From BAIKAL-G1 sp943370385 (GTDB lineage: Bacteria > Cyanobacteriota > Cyanobacteriia > PCC-6307 > Cyanobiaceae): 64,000 nt of DNA. Of the stretch, positions 17,372 through 25,314 are shown one piece after another. The position numbers and the translations under genes are program-made. The stretch covers positions 186,001 to 250,000 of the forward strand of contig CALRQT020000003.1 in assembly GCA_943370385.1 (NCBI GenBank). The letters are read 5' to 3'. Below the pieces are notes generated by a model. The model was not told the DNA's origin. It did no database searches and worked only from the letters and a program-made list of their open reading frames with translations. Positions within the stretch are counted from its first letter, which is position 1, and each line of letters opens with the position of its first letter.

Positions 17372-18307
17372 TCAGAACGAAGGGCCGGTGCTATCAACCG
17401 AACGGCAGACCAGTTGGCCCTGGTCACAGGGGGTCGCCCCGGCCAGGGAGCCATTGGCATTGTCCCTGGATGGTTCCCCTAGGAGCTGGGCCAGGTTGTC
17501 CTCGTAAAAACGCTTCAATTCGGAGAACCGACGCACGGGTTGGCCGTAGTAGCTGCTGCCGCCCAGGGTCGGGAAGGACGCCCACTCCGGGGCCAGCCTG
17601 GCGGCCAGGCCGGGGGTGAAACGGCCCTCATCGGCCATCGAGAGGGCACCGCGGCGCTGGATGAGCAGCAGGGCCGCCTGGTCCTGCTCCTCGGGGCTGA
17701 ACTTTTGCAGGCCCAGTAGGCGGCTGGCCATCGACCAGGTGAAGGGCATGAACTGGTAGGCACCGGCCGCAGCACTGGCGTAGCGGGCCGTGCGGATCAC
17801 CAGGTTGGGATGGCGGTCCATGGAGCCCATCAGACTGCCTCCGAACAGGATGCGATAGCCGATGTCCTGGCCGCCAGCCCAGGTGCCTTCTGCATAGCGG
17901 ATCGTGTTGAGCAGGGCCCGGCGGGCCGGGGTCATGGGATAACTCGCCCGCACGGGCGGCGGACTGGCGATGGGGAAGGGTGCCGTTGACGGAGCGTCAA
18001 AATCGAGCATGGCCAGGCGCTGGGCCGGCTGCTCCAGCTGGCGGCCCAGGCTGGAGCTGGTGGTGAGTGGTCCGCTGGCCTGCGGGCTGGAAGGAACGGC
18101 TGGCGAAAGGGCTGACGCTTCCAGGGACGGATCGGTAAGGGCCGTGCCCAGACTGTCTCGGGGCGAAGCCGTGGCCGCCAAAGGGGCGACAAGGGTCAGC
18201 AACCCTGTAGCGAGGGCCCAGAACGAAGATCTCCACGCTCGGCTCGACGCTCGGGTGGCCTCGGCGACGGGAACGGGAACGAGCTTGGTTAACAAAACTG
18301 GAGTCAA
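17372..18307 (-). CDS. Exported lambda-lysozyme-like glycosidase (GH104 type)
   Basis: 311 aa. A hydrophobic signal segment with an ATAS-type cleavage region (residues about 28-50) precedes an Ala/Pro/Ser linker. The C-terminal domain (about 135-290) aligns motif by motif with bacteriophage lambda endolysin R: LNTIRYAEGTW (catalytic Glu), GYRILFGGSLM, DRHPN, AAGAYQFMPFTW, KFSPEEQDQAALLLIQRRGAL, and WASFPTLGGSSYYGQ. It probably cleaves peptidoglycan, as a lytic transglycosylase. No holin, spanin or phage gene is nearby, and the secretion signal suggests a domesticated housekeeping enzyme. Start is TTG 18307; ATG alternatives are few. Confidence 0.8.
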   Translation of the reverse strand: MTPVLLTKLVPVPVAEATRASSRAWRSSFWALATGLLTLVAPLAATASPRDSLGTALTDPSLEASALSPAVPSSPQASGPLTTSSSLGRQLEQPAQRLAMLDFDAPSTAPFPIASPPPVRASYPMTPARRALLNTIRYAEGTWAGGQDIGYRILFGGSLMGSMDRHPNLVIRTARYASAAAGAYQFMPFTWSMASRLLGLQKFSPEEQDQAALLLIQRRGALSMADEGRFTPGLAARLAPEWASFPTLGGSSYYGQPVRRFSELKRFYEDNLAQLLGEPSRDNANGSLAGATPCDQGQLVCRSVDSTGPSF

Positions 18308-18742
18308 AGCGGTTCAGGCAAGATCGACAAGGTGCTTGGCTTTGCCGCCAGGGCAAGGCAATGGGCAACGCTGCAGTGCGCAGAAGCCGGGTTGATGAAT
18401 GGGGCGAATCGTTTGAGGGGCGCTGACTAGGGCGACGCGAAAAAACGACGCAGGAAAAAGATGGACTGGGAATTTGATGGATGGGGCTTCCACAAAACGC
18501 GGAATGCCTCAACCAAAAACAGCAATTTGCTGATGGCGCATATCTTGTCGAACAAGATAGCCCAGGAAGGCTATCGAGTGCCAGTCACACAGCTGTCCAT
18601 TTGTAATCAGAACTACGCGGCGAGGTTCAAATCACCGTGGGCCACTGATTTGGCCTCTCCAATAACGAGATCAGGCGATCGCCAACGTCGATCGCTACTG
18701 CCACCAATGATTCGCGTTACTGATCATTGACTTGACAAGGGG
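18308..18742. other. Intergenic region with no convincing gene
   Basis: 435 bases between two minus-strand genes. It is A/T-richer from 18440 onward and contains a HIP1 octamer (18675-18682). The one open frame of about 90 codons on the + strand has no recognisable motif or sensible hydrophobic pattern, so I do not call it. The promoter of the GH104-like gene should lie near 18310-18400. Confidence 0.5.
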
Positions 18743-19831
18743 TCAAGCCCTTGGGGCGCAGCCGTTTTGCTGGATGAAGCGCTCCAGCAGGCCCGCGGCC
18801 TGGTCGGCGCCATCGCCAGGGACCGGGCCCCTGCTGGCGGGCTGCAGGGGTTGGTCCAGTTGCCAGTCCCCTGCCAGCAGCTGGTCGCGGCTGAGCAGGC
18901 GGTGCTGGCCATGGGCCTGCAGGGCGGCCTCCAGCACGGGGGCCTCGGCAAAGCCCTCGCGGCGGACCAGGTGCACCCCCAATCCCTGGGAGAGGGCCTC
19001 GCAAAAGGTGCTGTACCCCGGCTTGGTCAGCACCCGGCCGCAGACGGGCATAACATCGAGGGGACGCAGGCCCTCTGGCAGCAGGGAGGCATTGGCGGCC
19101 GCCGCGGCCAGCTCCGGATCGGTCACCAGGAACTGGTGCTCTGGCCAGAGGTTGAACAGCGTTGCAGGCAAGGGAAAGCCCATGCCCCCAAAGCCCACCA
19201 GCACGGTGCGCTCCCTAGGCGTGTCGATCGCCAGCAGGCGGCGGAGGCTGGCGCGATCGAGCCGGGGCCTGCCGGCCGTCAACCCCACGGGCCAGTGGGG
19301 GATTCCCCAGTCCATGGCCATGGCGAAGGGGCATTCGACCACCGCCTCCCCCTGGCGATAGGCCTGCAGGGCCCGCTCCGCCCAACCAACGAAGGCCCCG
19401 CCCATGGGCCGGTAGATGGCATCCCAGCCAAAGTTGCCGATCCAGATCAGGGGGGCCGCCAGGGCCTGGGCCAGGGCCGCCGCCGCCGGGGGCACATCGC
19501 CAAGCACCAGAATCGGTTCCCCCTGGCATGTCAGCCAGGCCGCCTCCCGGTTGACCTGGCCGGGCAGCTGGCGCTCAAGGGCATCGAGAGCCTCCAAGGT
19601 GGCGGCGGCATCGGCGCCAAGGGCATCGGCCTGAGCGACCCCCACATCCCAGCGGCAGGCCCGGTGCTCAAACGGCACCGCCCCAAAGGCGCCCCGCAGG
19701 GTGTCGACCGGCAAGGGGGTGGAGAGCAGCAGGCGCCAGTCGGGCTGGAGCTGGTGCAGGGCGGTGAGGATCGAGGCCGTGCGGGAAAGGTGGCCAAAGC
19801 CATGGCCACTGATGCAGGCGACGATCAGCAT
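18743..19831 (-). CDS. GT-B-fold glycosyltransferase-like protein
   Basis: 362 aa. It begins with the glycine-rich IVACISGHGFGHLSR loop typical of GT-B UDP-sugar transferases and of proteins resembling the N-terminal half of L-arabinokinase. Later motifs are LIWIGNFGWDAIY, RTVLVGFGGMGFPLP and the nucleotide-site-like CGRVLTKPGYSTFCEALSQG, characteristic of MurG-like C-terminal domains. The acceptor is unknown. The start overlaps the metallophosphoesterase stop by seven bases, so the two genes are probably co-translated. Confidence 0.75.
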   Translation of the reverse strand: MLIVACISGHGFGHLSRTASILTALHQLQPDWRLLLSTPLPVDTLRGAFGAVPFEHRACRWDVGVAQADALGADAAATLEALDALERQLPGQVNREAAWLTCQGEPILVLGDVPPAAAALAQALAAPLIWIGNFGWDAIYRPMGGAFVGWAERALQAYRQGEAVVECPFAMAMDWGIPHWPVGLTAGRPRLDRASLRRLLAIDTPRERTVLVGFGGMGFPLPATLFNLWPEHQFLVTDPELAAAAANASLLPEGLRPLDVMPVCGRVLTKPGYSTFCEALSQGLGVHLVRREGFAEAPVLEAALQAHGQHRLLSRDQLLAGDWQLDQPLQPASRGPVPGDGADQAAGLLERFIQQNGCAPRA

Positions 19832-20754
19832 GGCGCTGGCTCAGCGGCCTGCACCTCAGGCGCAGGTTGCTGATACAGGCGCTGCTCGTAGAGGAGCTGG
19901 CCGCCCCTGCCATACCAGCGGTGGCTGGCCTGGTGCAGCTGGCCATCCCGCAGCACGACCCAGCTGAAATGGCGCAGGGCCCGGCCCTGGTCGTCATTGC
20001 CGTGCCGAGGCACGCAGGCCGTATTGAGGTAGGCGGTGCCGGCCCGATCGCGCAGGAAGCTGAGCCGCTCCCCCTGGCCCCGTTTGAGCCGGTGGTGCAT
20101 GTGGCCAAACACCACCAGGGGCAAGGGCCGGTGCCGACGAATGCGCTCGATCGCCATCGTTAGGTCCTGGTCGCCCCAGTCGACAGCGGGCTTTTTCCAA
20201 TCCCGGCCACAGGGATCGGCGCAGGTGCTTCCCAAACCACTGGGGCCGCAATGGGCCAATAGCACCATCGGCAGGCCCGGATCGGCCGCCAGGGCCGCCG
20301 CCGTGATCCGATCCGCCGATTCCTGCATGGTGACCGGACCAAACACGGCCAAGGCGCCCGGGTTGAGCCTGAAGCCGCCCCCGGCACTGGCCGGCCGGCC
20401 TCCCACCACCGCCAGGCCCGGCGGATCCAGGCAGCGCAAACCCCAGCCGCAATGGCGATCACCCAACAGGGAGAGCTGGCGTTGCAGGGTGCGGCCACTG
20501 GCGTCCCGGCCGGCGTCATGGTTTCCCAGCACACAGGCCATCGGCAACTTGAGCCGTCCCAACCGGGCCGTGATCAGTTGGTCGCCATCGCTGAGGTCGC
20601 CGACCACCATCAGGGCATGGGGCCGCAACAGATCTAGGAGCTCCTCATCAAGCCCATCCCATTGGCCGTGCAGGTCTCCAGCAATGGCGATCTGCAGGTC
20701 CTTACGCGGGTTCTTGCCGCTATTCGGATCGGCTGATGCCCCAATCACAGCCAT
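19825..20754 (-). CDS. Calcineurin-like metallophosphoesterase
   Basis: 309 aa with the full metal-binding set: GDLHGQWD, VVGDLSDGD, LGNHDAGRD, LLAHCGP and VFGHMHHRL. The overall pattern fits a cyanobacterial/plant subfamily (TIGR04168-like) of unknown substrate. No signal peptide or membrane segment. First gene of a two-gene minus-strand unit with the GT-B-like protein (7-base overlap). Divergent from nadA, with only 25 bases between start codons. Confidence 0.88.
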   Translation of the reverse strand: MAVIGASADPNSGKNPRKDLQIAIAGDLHGQWDGLDEELLDLLRPHALMVVGDLSDGDQLITARLGRLKLPMACVLGNHDAGRDASGRTLQRQLSLLGDRHCGWGLRCLDPPGLAVVGGRPASAGGGFRLNPGALAVFGPVTMQESADRITAAALAADPGLPMVLLAHCGPSGLGSTCADPCGRDWKKPAVDWGDQDLTMAIERIRRHRPLPLVVFGHMHHRLKRGQGERLSFLRDRAGTAYLNTACVPRHGNDDQGRALRHFSWVVLRDGQLHQASHRWYGRGGQLLYEQRLYQQPAPEVQAAEPAPC

Positions 20755-20779
20755 CCAAAATGCCTAGGGTGGCTCCACT

Positions 20780-21781
20780 GTGCATCAGTTGAGGCTTCGC
20801 TTGGTTTTCGCGGCATCCCAGGCCACAGCGAACGGTGTCCGGGAAGGCCGCCCGGCGGCGGCGGAGCTGCCAGCGGCGATCGCCGAACTCAAGCTCCAGC
20901 GCAATGCCGTGATCCTGGCCCACTACTACCAGGAGCCCGCCATCCAGGACATCGCCGACTTTATTGGCGATTCCCTGGAGCTCTCACGCAAGGCCGCGGC
21001 CACCGAGGCGGATGTGATCGTGTTCTGCGGCGTGCACTTCATGGCCGAAACGGCCAAGATCCTTAATCCGGGAAAAACGGTGCTGCTGCCGGATTTGAAT
21101 GCCGGCTGCAGCCTGGCCGATGCCTGCCCGGCCGATGCCTTTGCCGCCTTTCGCGCCGCCCATAGCGACCATGTCGTGGTGAGCTACATCAACTGTTCGG
21201 CGGCGGTGAAGGCCCAAAGCGACCTGATCTGCACCAGCAGTAACGCGGTGGACCTGATCAACCAGCTGCCGCCTGACCAGCCGATCCTGTTTGCCCCTGA
21301 CCAGAACCTGGGCCGCTGGGTGCAGCGCCAAAGTGGCCGGGACCTGACCCTTTGGCCCGGCAGCTGCCAGGTGCATGAAACCTTCAGCGAGCAGGCCCTG
21401 ATCCAACTCCAACTCGCTCACCCCGAGGCCGAGGTGATCGCCCATCCGGAATGCCAGCAAAACCTCCTTGATCTGGCCGACTTCATCGGCTCGACCAGCA
21501 GCCTGCTGCGCCATGCCGCCGACAGCCCGGCGCCGGCCTTCATCGTGCTGACCGAGCCGGGGATCTTGCACCAGATGGAAAGGGCCCTGCCTGGGAAAAC
21601 CTTCCACGCCGTGCCCGGCCAGGACGGCTGCAGCTGCAACACCTGTCCCTACATGCGGCTCAACACCCTGGAGAAACTCTGGGACTGCCTCCAGACCCTC
21701 GCTCCCGCCATCCACCTGGATGAGGAGCTGCGGCTCCAGGCGTTGGCGCCGATCGAGCGCATGCTGGCGATGAGCCGCTAA
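20780..21781 (+). CDS. nadA: Quinolinate synthase NadA
   Basis: De novo NAD biosynthesis: condenses iminoaspartate with dihydroxyacetone phosphate using a [4Fe-4S] cluster. Conserved segments are AVILAHYYQEPAIQDIADFIGDS, VFCGVHFMAETAKIL, LPDLNAGCSLADAC, SYINCSAAVKA and CTSSNA, with the C-terminal QDGCSCNTCPYM providing cluster cysteines. 333 aa from GTG 20780. nadB is not adjacent. Divergent from the metallophosphoesterase. Confidence 0.96.
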   Translation: MHQLRLRLVFAASQATANGVREGRPAAAELPAAIAELKLQRNAVILAHYYQEPAIQDIADFIGDSLELSRKAAATEADVIVFCGVHFMAETAKILNPGKTVLLPDLNAGCSLADACPADAFAAFRAAHSDHVVVSYINCSAAVKAQSDLICTSSNAVDLINQLPPDQPILFAPDQNLGRWVQRQSGRDLTLWPGSCQVHETFSEQALIQLQLAHPEAEVIAHPECQQNLLDLADFIGSTSSLLRHAADSPAPAFIVLTEPGILHQMERALPGKTFHAVPGQDGCSCNTCPYMRLNTLEKLWDCLQTLAPAIHLDEELRLQALAPIERMLAMSR

Positions 21782-21831
21782 GCCGGCCCTGGGGTGGGGC
21801 TAGGGACGCAAGCCCGGACCGGCCAGCTGGA

Positions 21832-21912
21832 TCAGGTCCGCTCGAGCCGCCGCACGATCACGGTCATCAGCACTAGGGAACCGACCAGGGCGATCAGCAG
21901 GGCAATGGTCAT
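21832..21912 (-). CDS. Possible 26-aa membrane microprotein
   Basis: ATG at 21912 gives MTIALLIALVGSLVLMTVIV followed by RRLERT: one hydrophobic helix and a basic tail, the design of very small thylakoid or membrane-complex subunits. It lies between nadA and the next minus-strand gene. I cannot match it to a named subunit, and a chance frame of this length is possible. Confidence 0.4.
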   Translation of the reverse strand: MTIALLIALVGSLVLMTVIVRRLERT

Positions 21913-21960
21913 GGATTCGGAGCAAGACGAATCCGATTCTCGGGGCTGGCCGGCCAGGCC

Positions 21961-22221
21961 TCAGCCGGCTTCAGCCAGCAACCAATCCGCCATCTCCATC
22001 CGCAGGGCATAGGCGTCCTCAAACGCCCCCTCGGCCTCGAGGCTGGCCAGCCGCTGTTCCAGCCAGCTCTGCACCGCGCCCAACCCGTCCATGGATTGGC
22101 CGAGGGATTGGCCGAGGGACTGGCTAAAGGACTGGCCGAGGGACTGGGCGCGGGACTGGCCGAGGGAGTGGCCGATGGGCTGGTCGCCGGGCAAGAGCCC
22201 CCCATCCAGACAAGGAACCAT
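21961..22221 (-). CDS. Small hypothetical protein with a repeat-encoded N-terminus
   Basis: 86 aa. The C-terminal half (MDGLGAVQSWLEQRLASLEA, then EGAFEDAYALRMEMADWLLA) is amphipathic and helical, and looks like a genuine small cyanobacterial protein. The N-terminal half is a Ser-Leu-Gly-Gln repeat written by the 12-bp tandem array at 22093-22188. The real gene may start at the internal ATG 22092, giving 43 aa with the array as its 5' leader. Function unknown. Confidence 0.45.
   Translation of the reverse strand: MVPCLDGGLLPGDQPIGHSLGQSRAQSLGQSFSQSLGQSLGQSMDGLGAVQSWLEQRLASLEAEGAFEDAYALRMEMADWLLAEAG
22093..22188. repeat. 12-bp tandem repeat array, eight units
   Basis: Eight units of about GGACTGGCCGAG at 22093-22188, with substitutions but no indels. 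Because the unit is a multiple of three, every reading frame shows a repeated peptide, so the repetition itself does not show which frame is coding. Confidence 0.92.
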
Positions 22222-22329
22222 GGGGACACCCCAGAGTGGGGAAAGCCTGATACAGCGCAGGCGACGCCGAGGGCAAACGCCTCAGGTGTGCCGCAGGATT
22301 GGGATGCGGTTCTGCGCAGGGCCAGGGGC

Positions 22330-24471
22330 TCAGGGCAGGGCCACCAGCCAACGGCCGCCGGCGGCCAGGGCTAGGGCCAGCAGGGAGGCCGCCGGTAGGG
22401 CGGTACTGCCGGCGCGCAGCATGCGGCGCAGCAGCACCAGCGCCCCGGCGAGGCCCACCACCACAGCGACGCTCTGGCAGAAGCCGATCACGTGGCCATC
22501 GGCCTGCCAGCTGGGCATTTGGGCGGCGAAGGCGCCATGGAGCGGGGCGAAGGAGACCTGCAGCACCGTGCCGGCTTCGGCCATGCCCAGGGGCAGGTAG
22601 CGGGCCAGCAGCAACCCCCAGAGCAGGGGCAGTAGGGCGTAGAGAATCCGGTGCAGGCGCTGGGGCCTAAACCAGGGCCGCATCAAGAGGAAGCCCAAGG
22701 ACGGCAGGGCCAGGGCCAGGGCGCCGAAGGCCAGCCGCGGTAGCAACGGACCCTCGTTCAGGCTGGCCGGGGCCAGGGGCAGGGACCCCAGCAGCCGCTG
22801 CCAGTGGTGCAGGGTCAGGTCACCCGCCAACACCAGGAAGAGGCCTGCTTCCGCAGCCGGCGCATCCAGGTCCCGCTGCAGGTCGGCGGCGGGCGGACGC
22901 AGGCTCAGCTGCACCGAGCGGTGCGGACAGGCCTGGGCGCAACTCATGCACAGGACGCAGTTGCGGTTGTTGGTCAGGTGGGCCGGGTGGGTGCCGAGCG
23001 GGCAGCCGGCCGTGGCCAGGCCTTCGCCGTGGGCGGGACCGCCCTTGAAACAGCCGTAGGTGCTGCAGCTGCCACTGCAGGTGCCCACCTGGGCGCGCAA
23101 TTCCAGGATCGAGAGCTTGGCAAACAGGCCGTTCATGCCCCCCACCGGACACAAATAACGGCACCAGAAGCGCCTCTCAAAGCGCAACGAACCGATCACG
23201 GCCCCGGCGGTGATTAAGAGCAGCAGGCAACTGCTCAGCCAGGCGGTGTTCTCCAGGTCCCAGACCGCTTCCCAGAGCAGGATTGCGGCAAAGCCGGAGG
23301 CCAGCAGGGGCGCAGCCCAGTCGTCACTGGATCCCCTCGGCCATTCCGCCGGTGTCCAGCCCAGCAGCCGGGCCAGCCGTTGGCTGATCTCGCCCCACAC
23401 CATGAAGGGGCAAACCGCGCACCAGAGCCGCCCCACCAGGGGGTAGCTCAGCAGGATCAGGGGCCACCACCAGGCCCAGAACAGGGTGAGGCCGCCGTTG
23501 TGGGCCCGGTCCTGGGGCCCCAGCCACAACCAGAGGTTCACCAGCACAAACAGCCAGCTGACCAGGCCGAACAGCAGCACCGTCCAAACCCGGGGATTGC
23601 GCAGCCACTCGCGCAGGCCTGGCTTCCAGCGCCAGAGGTCAAAGCGGAAGCGCTGTTGGCGCACCGGCGTCCAGAAGACCTCCTCCGGCAATGGGGCCAA
23701 CTCCGCTCCCGTGGCCTTGGCGCTAGGGCTGGCGGTGGCAGGCCGGGCCTGCTGCAGGGCCCGGTTGAGCAGCTCTTCGAGTTCCTGCAGATTGCCGGGA
23801 AAGTCGTAGCTCTGGAGCCGCTGGATCACCGCCTCCGGCACCTGGGGGGGCTGGCGCCAACCGAGGGGGCGGCTGCGCATCCGCACGCTGTAGCGCACCC
23901 ATTCGCCCAGGTCCTGGCGCCGCACCCGCAGGGGCGGCACCCGGATCGAGAGGCAGTGGCGATCCACTGCCGGCACGGCCACTTCCGAGGTGAAGTACAC
24001 GCGGCCGGGGAACTGGTGCAAGCTGCCGCTGGGGCCACCGGCGCGCCATTGCCCCGTATCGGCAAGGGTTAGCAGGGCCTGCAACAGGGGGGCGGGCACC
24101 TGGTCGATTTTGTTGATCAGCAGGGCGCCGCTGCCGAGGCTTTCGAGCAGGGACCCGGCCCCGTCGCTGCTGGCGGAGCCGAACAGTTCGGCCCCGTCCT
24201 CCCGCAGCAGGGCGCCATCGAGCCGCACCATCAGCTGCCGGCGGGCAGGGGAGCCGAAATGGATCAGGGCGGCCAGGTTGTCCTTCTCCAGGCCGGGCTC
24301 GCCGCTGATCAGCACGGGCTGGGCCGCGCCATCTTCCGAGGCCTGGCGCACGGCCTCCCGCAGCCGGGTGGCGTAGCGGCTGCTGCCAACGATGCCGCGG
24401 CGGGCGCGCACCACCAGGTGGGGCACCAAACGCTGGAAGCTTTCGGCGCTGGGCAAGGGGGCCTGGGCCAT
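22330..24471 (-). CDS. AAA (sigma54-activator-like) domain fused to a polyferredoxin membrane protein
   Basis: 713 aa from ATG 24471. Residues about 20-260 resemble the NtrC-type central domain (VVRARRGIVGSSRYATRLRE, GSGALLINKIDQVPAPLLQALL, PPLRVRRQDLGEWVRYSV, SYDFPGNLQELEELLNRALQ). However, the Walker A position reads GEPGLEKDN, lacking the GK-S/T core, and no GAFTGA loop is seen. Residues about 290-700 carry at least eight membrane helices with NapH/NosR-like iron-sulfur motifs: LWCAVCPFMVWGE, FWCRYLCPVGGMNG, CSGSCSTYGC, and a 4Fe-4S site CVLCMSCAQACP. Cyanobacteria lack sigma54, so the AAA part probably senses or gates electron transfer rather than activating transcription (inference). Divergent from the GST gene. 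Confidence 0.8.
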   Translation of the reverse strand: MAQAPLPSAESFQRLVPHLVVRARRGIVGSSRYATRLREAVRQASEDGAAQPVLISGEPGLEKDNLAALIHFGSPARRQLMVRLDGALLREDGAELFGSASSDGAGSLLESLGSGALLINKIDQVPAPLLQALLTLADTGQWRAGGPSGSLHQFPGRVYFTSEVAVPAVDRHCLSIRVPPLRVRRQDLGEWVRYSVRMRSRPLGWRQPPQVPEAVIQRLQSYDFPGNLQELEELLNRALQQARPATASPSAKATGAELAPLPEEVFWTPVRQQRFRFDLWRWKPGLREWLRNPRVWTVLLFGLVSWLFVLVNLWLWLGPQDRAHNGGLTLFWAWWWPLILLSYPLVGRLWCAVCPFMVWGEISQRLARLLGWTPAEWPRGSSDDWAAPLLASGFAAILLWEAVWDLENTAWLSSCLLLLITAGAVIGSLRFERRFWCRYLCPVGGMNGLFAKLSILELRAQVGTCSGSCSTYGCFKGGPAHGEGLATAGCPLGTHPAHLTNNRNCVLCMSCAQACPHRSVQLSLRPPAADLQRDLDAPAAEAGLFLVLAGDLTLHHWQRLLGSLPLAPASLNEGPLLPRLAFGALALALPSLGFLLMRPWFRPQRLHRILYALLPLLWGLLLARYLPLGMAEAGTVLQVSFAPLHGAFAAQMPSWQADGHVIGFCQSVAVVVGLAGALVLLRRMLRAGSTALPAASLLALALAAGGRWLVALP

Positions 24472-24636
24472 CGCCCGGGCGCGGCTGGCGGCTGGCTCCC
24501 CTCCCGGGAGATCAGGACAGGGGGACTGCGCTGCTGGACTGGGTTGCTCGACCAAGGGGCCCGGCGCGGCTTCCAGCCATTCTCGGCTGGCCAAGCCGCA
24601 GGAACTGCCCCACAGACCAGGGCATTTGCGGGCTAG

Positions 24637-25248
24637 ATGATGGGGACCCCTGCACCCCCCTTGGCCATGGGCCTCACCCTGTTTGGCGGCCTGCGCAGCC
24701 GCGCCTCGATGCCCCGCTGGTACATGGCCGAAAGGGGCATTGCCTATGACTGGACCCTGGTGGACATGGGCGCCAAGGAGCACCACCAGGACCCCTTTCT
24801 GGCGATCAATCCCTTCGGCAAGGTGCCGGCCCTGATCGACACCGATCCGGCCCTGCCGGGGGGCGAACTGCGCCTGTTTGAAAGTGGCGCCATCCTGCTC
24901 TATCTGGCCGAGCGCCACGGCCAAGACTTCCGCAACGCTGCCGACCGGGCCCTGGCCCAGCAATGGGTGCTGTTTGCCAATGCCAGCTTGGCCCCGGCCC
25001 TGTTCAACCCCAGCCAGCGGGAAACGGAATTTCCCCGCTTGCTGGGGGTGCTGAACGGGTTGTTGGTGCCGGGCGGATCGCTCACCGGCGGCGAGTGGGG
25101 CGTGGCCGATTGCGCCATCAATGCCCACCTGGCCTACCTGCCGATTTTCTTTCCCCAGATCGACCTCTCCCCCTGGCCGGCCGTGGAAGCCACGATCCGC
25201 CTCACCCAGGAACGCCCCGCCTACCAGCACGCCATGGCCGTGAGTTAA
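24637..25248 (+). CDS. Glutathione S-transferase family protein
   Basis: 203 aa. N-terminal thioredoxin-like domain with INPFGKVPALIDTD and ESGAILLYLAERHG, the glutathione-binding segment (cis-Pro in VPAL and the acidic-Ser ES pair). The C-terminal helical domain contains GEWGVADCAINAHLAYLP (N-capping box). The Ser/Cys position near residue 20 (RSRASMPRW) suggests a bacterial beta/Nu-like or cyanobacterial chi-like class. ATG 24667 (MGLTLFGG) may be the true start. Divergent from the AAA-polyferredoxin gene; a redox link is possible but not shown. Confidence 0.88.
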   Translation: MMGTPAPPLAMGLTLFGGLRSRASMPRWYMAERGIAYDWTLVDMGAKEHHQDPFLAINPFGKVPALIDTDPALPGGELRLFESGAILLYLAERHGQDFRNAADRALAQQWVLFANASLAPALFNPSQRETEFPRLLGVLNGLLVPGGSLTGGEWGVADCAINAHLAYLPIFFPQIDLSPWPAVEATIRLTQERPAYQHAMAVS

Positions 25249-25314
25249 GGGTTTCGCTCAACAAGAGCTTCGCCCTAAAGAGCATCGCCCAGGGGCCTGG
25301 CCAAATCGGGTCCC

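Noticed and set aside
17372..18307. Prophage lysis cassette
   Set aside because: No holin, spanin, integrase or structural phage gene nearby; the protein carries a signal peptide.
18461..18730. 89-codon + strand frame with an ATG
   Set aside because: No recognisable motif, odd composition and no conservation evidence; probably intergenic DNA.
22096..22374. Plus-strand frame with Glu-Gly-Leu-Ala repeats
   Set aside because: The repetition comes from the 12-bp array, which gives repeats in every frame; its C-terminal part runs into the end of the opposite-strand gene.
22330..24471. Classification as a sigma54-dependent transcription activator
   Set aside because: No DNA-binding helix-turn-helix, no GAFTGA loop, broken Walker A, and cyanobacteria lack sigma54.
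24472..25230. Upstream extension of the AAA-polyferredoxin frame over the GST gene
   Set aside because: Lies antisense to a clear GST gene; its sequence has the look of a reverse frame, so the start at 24471 is used.
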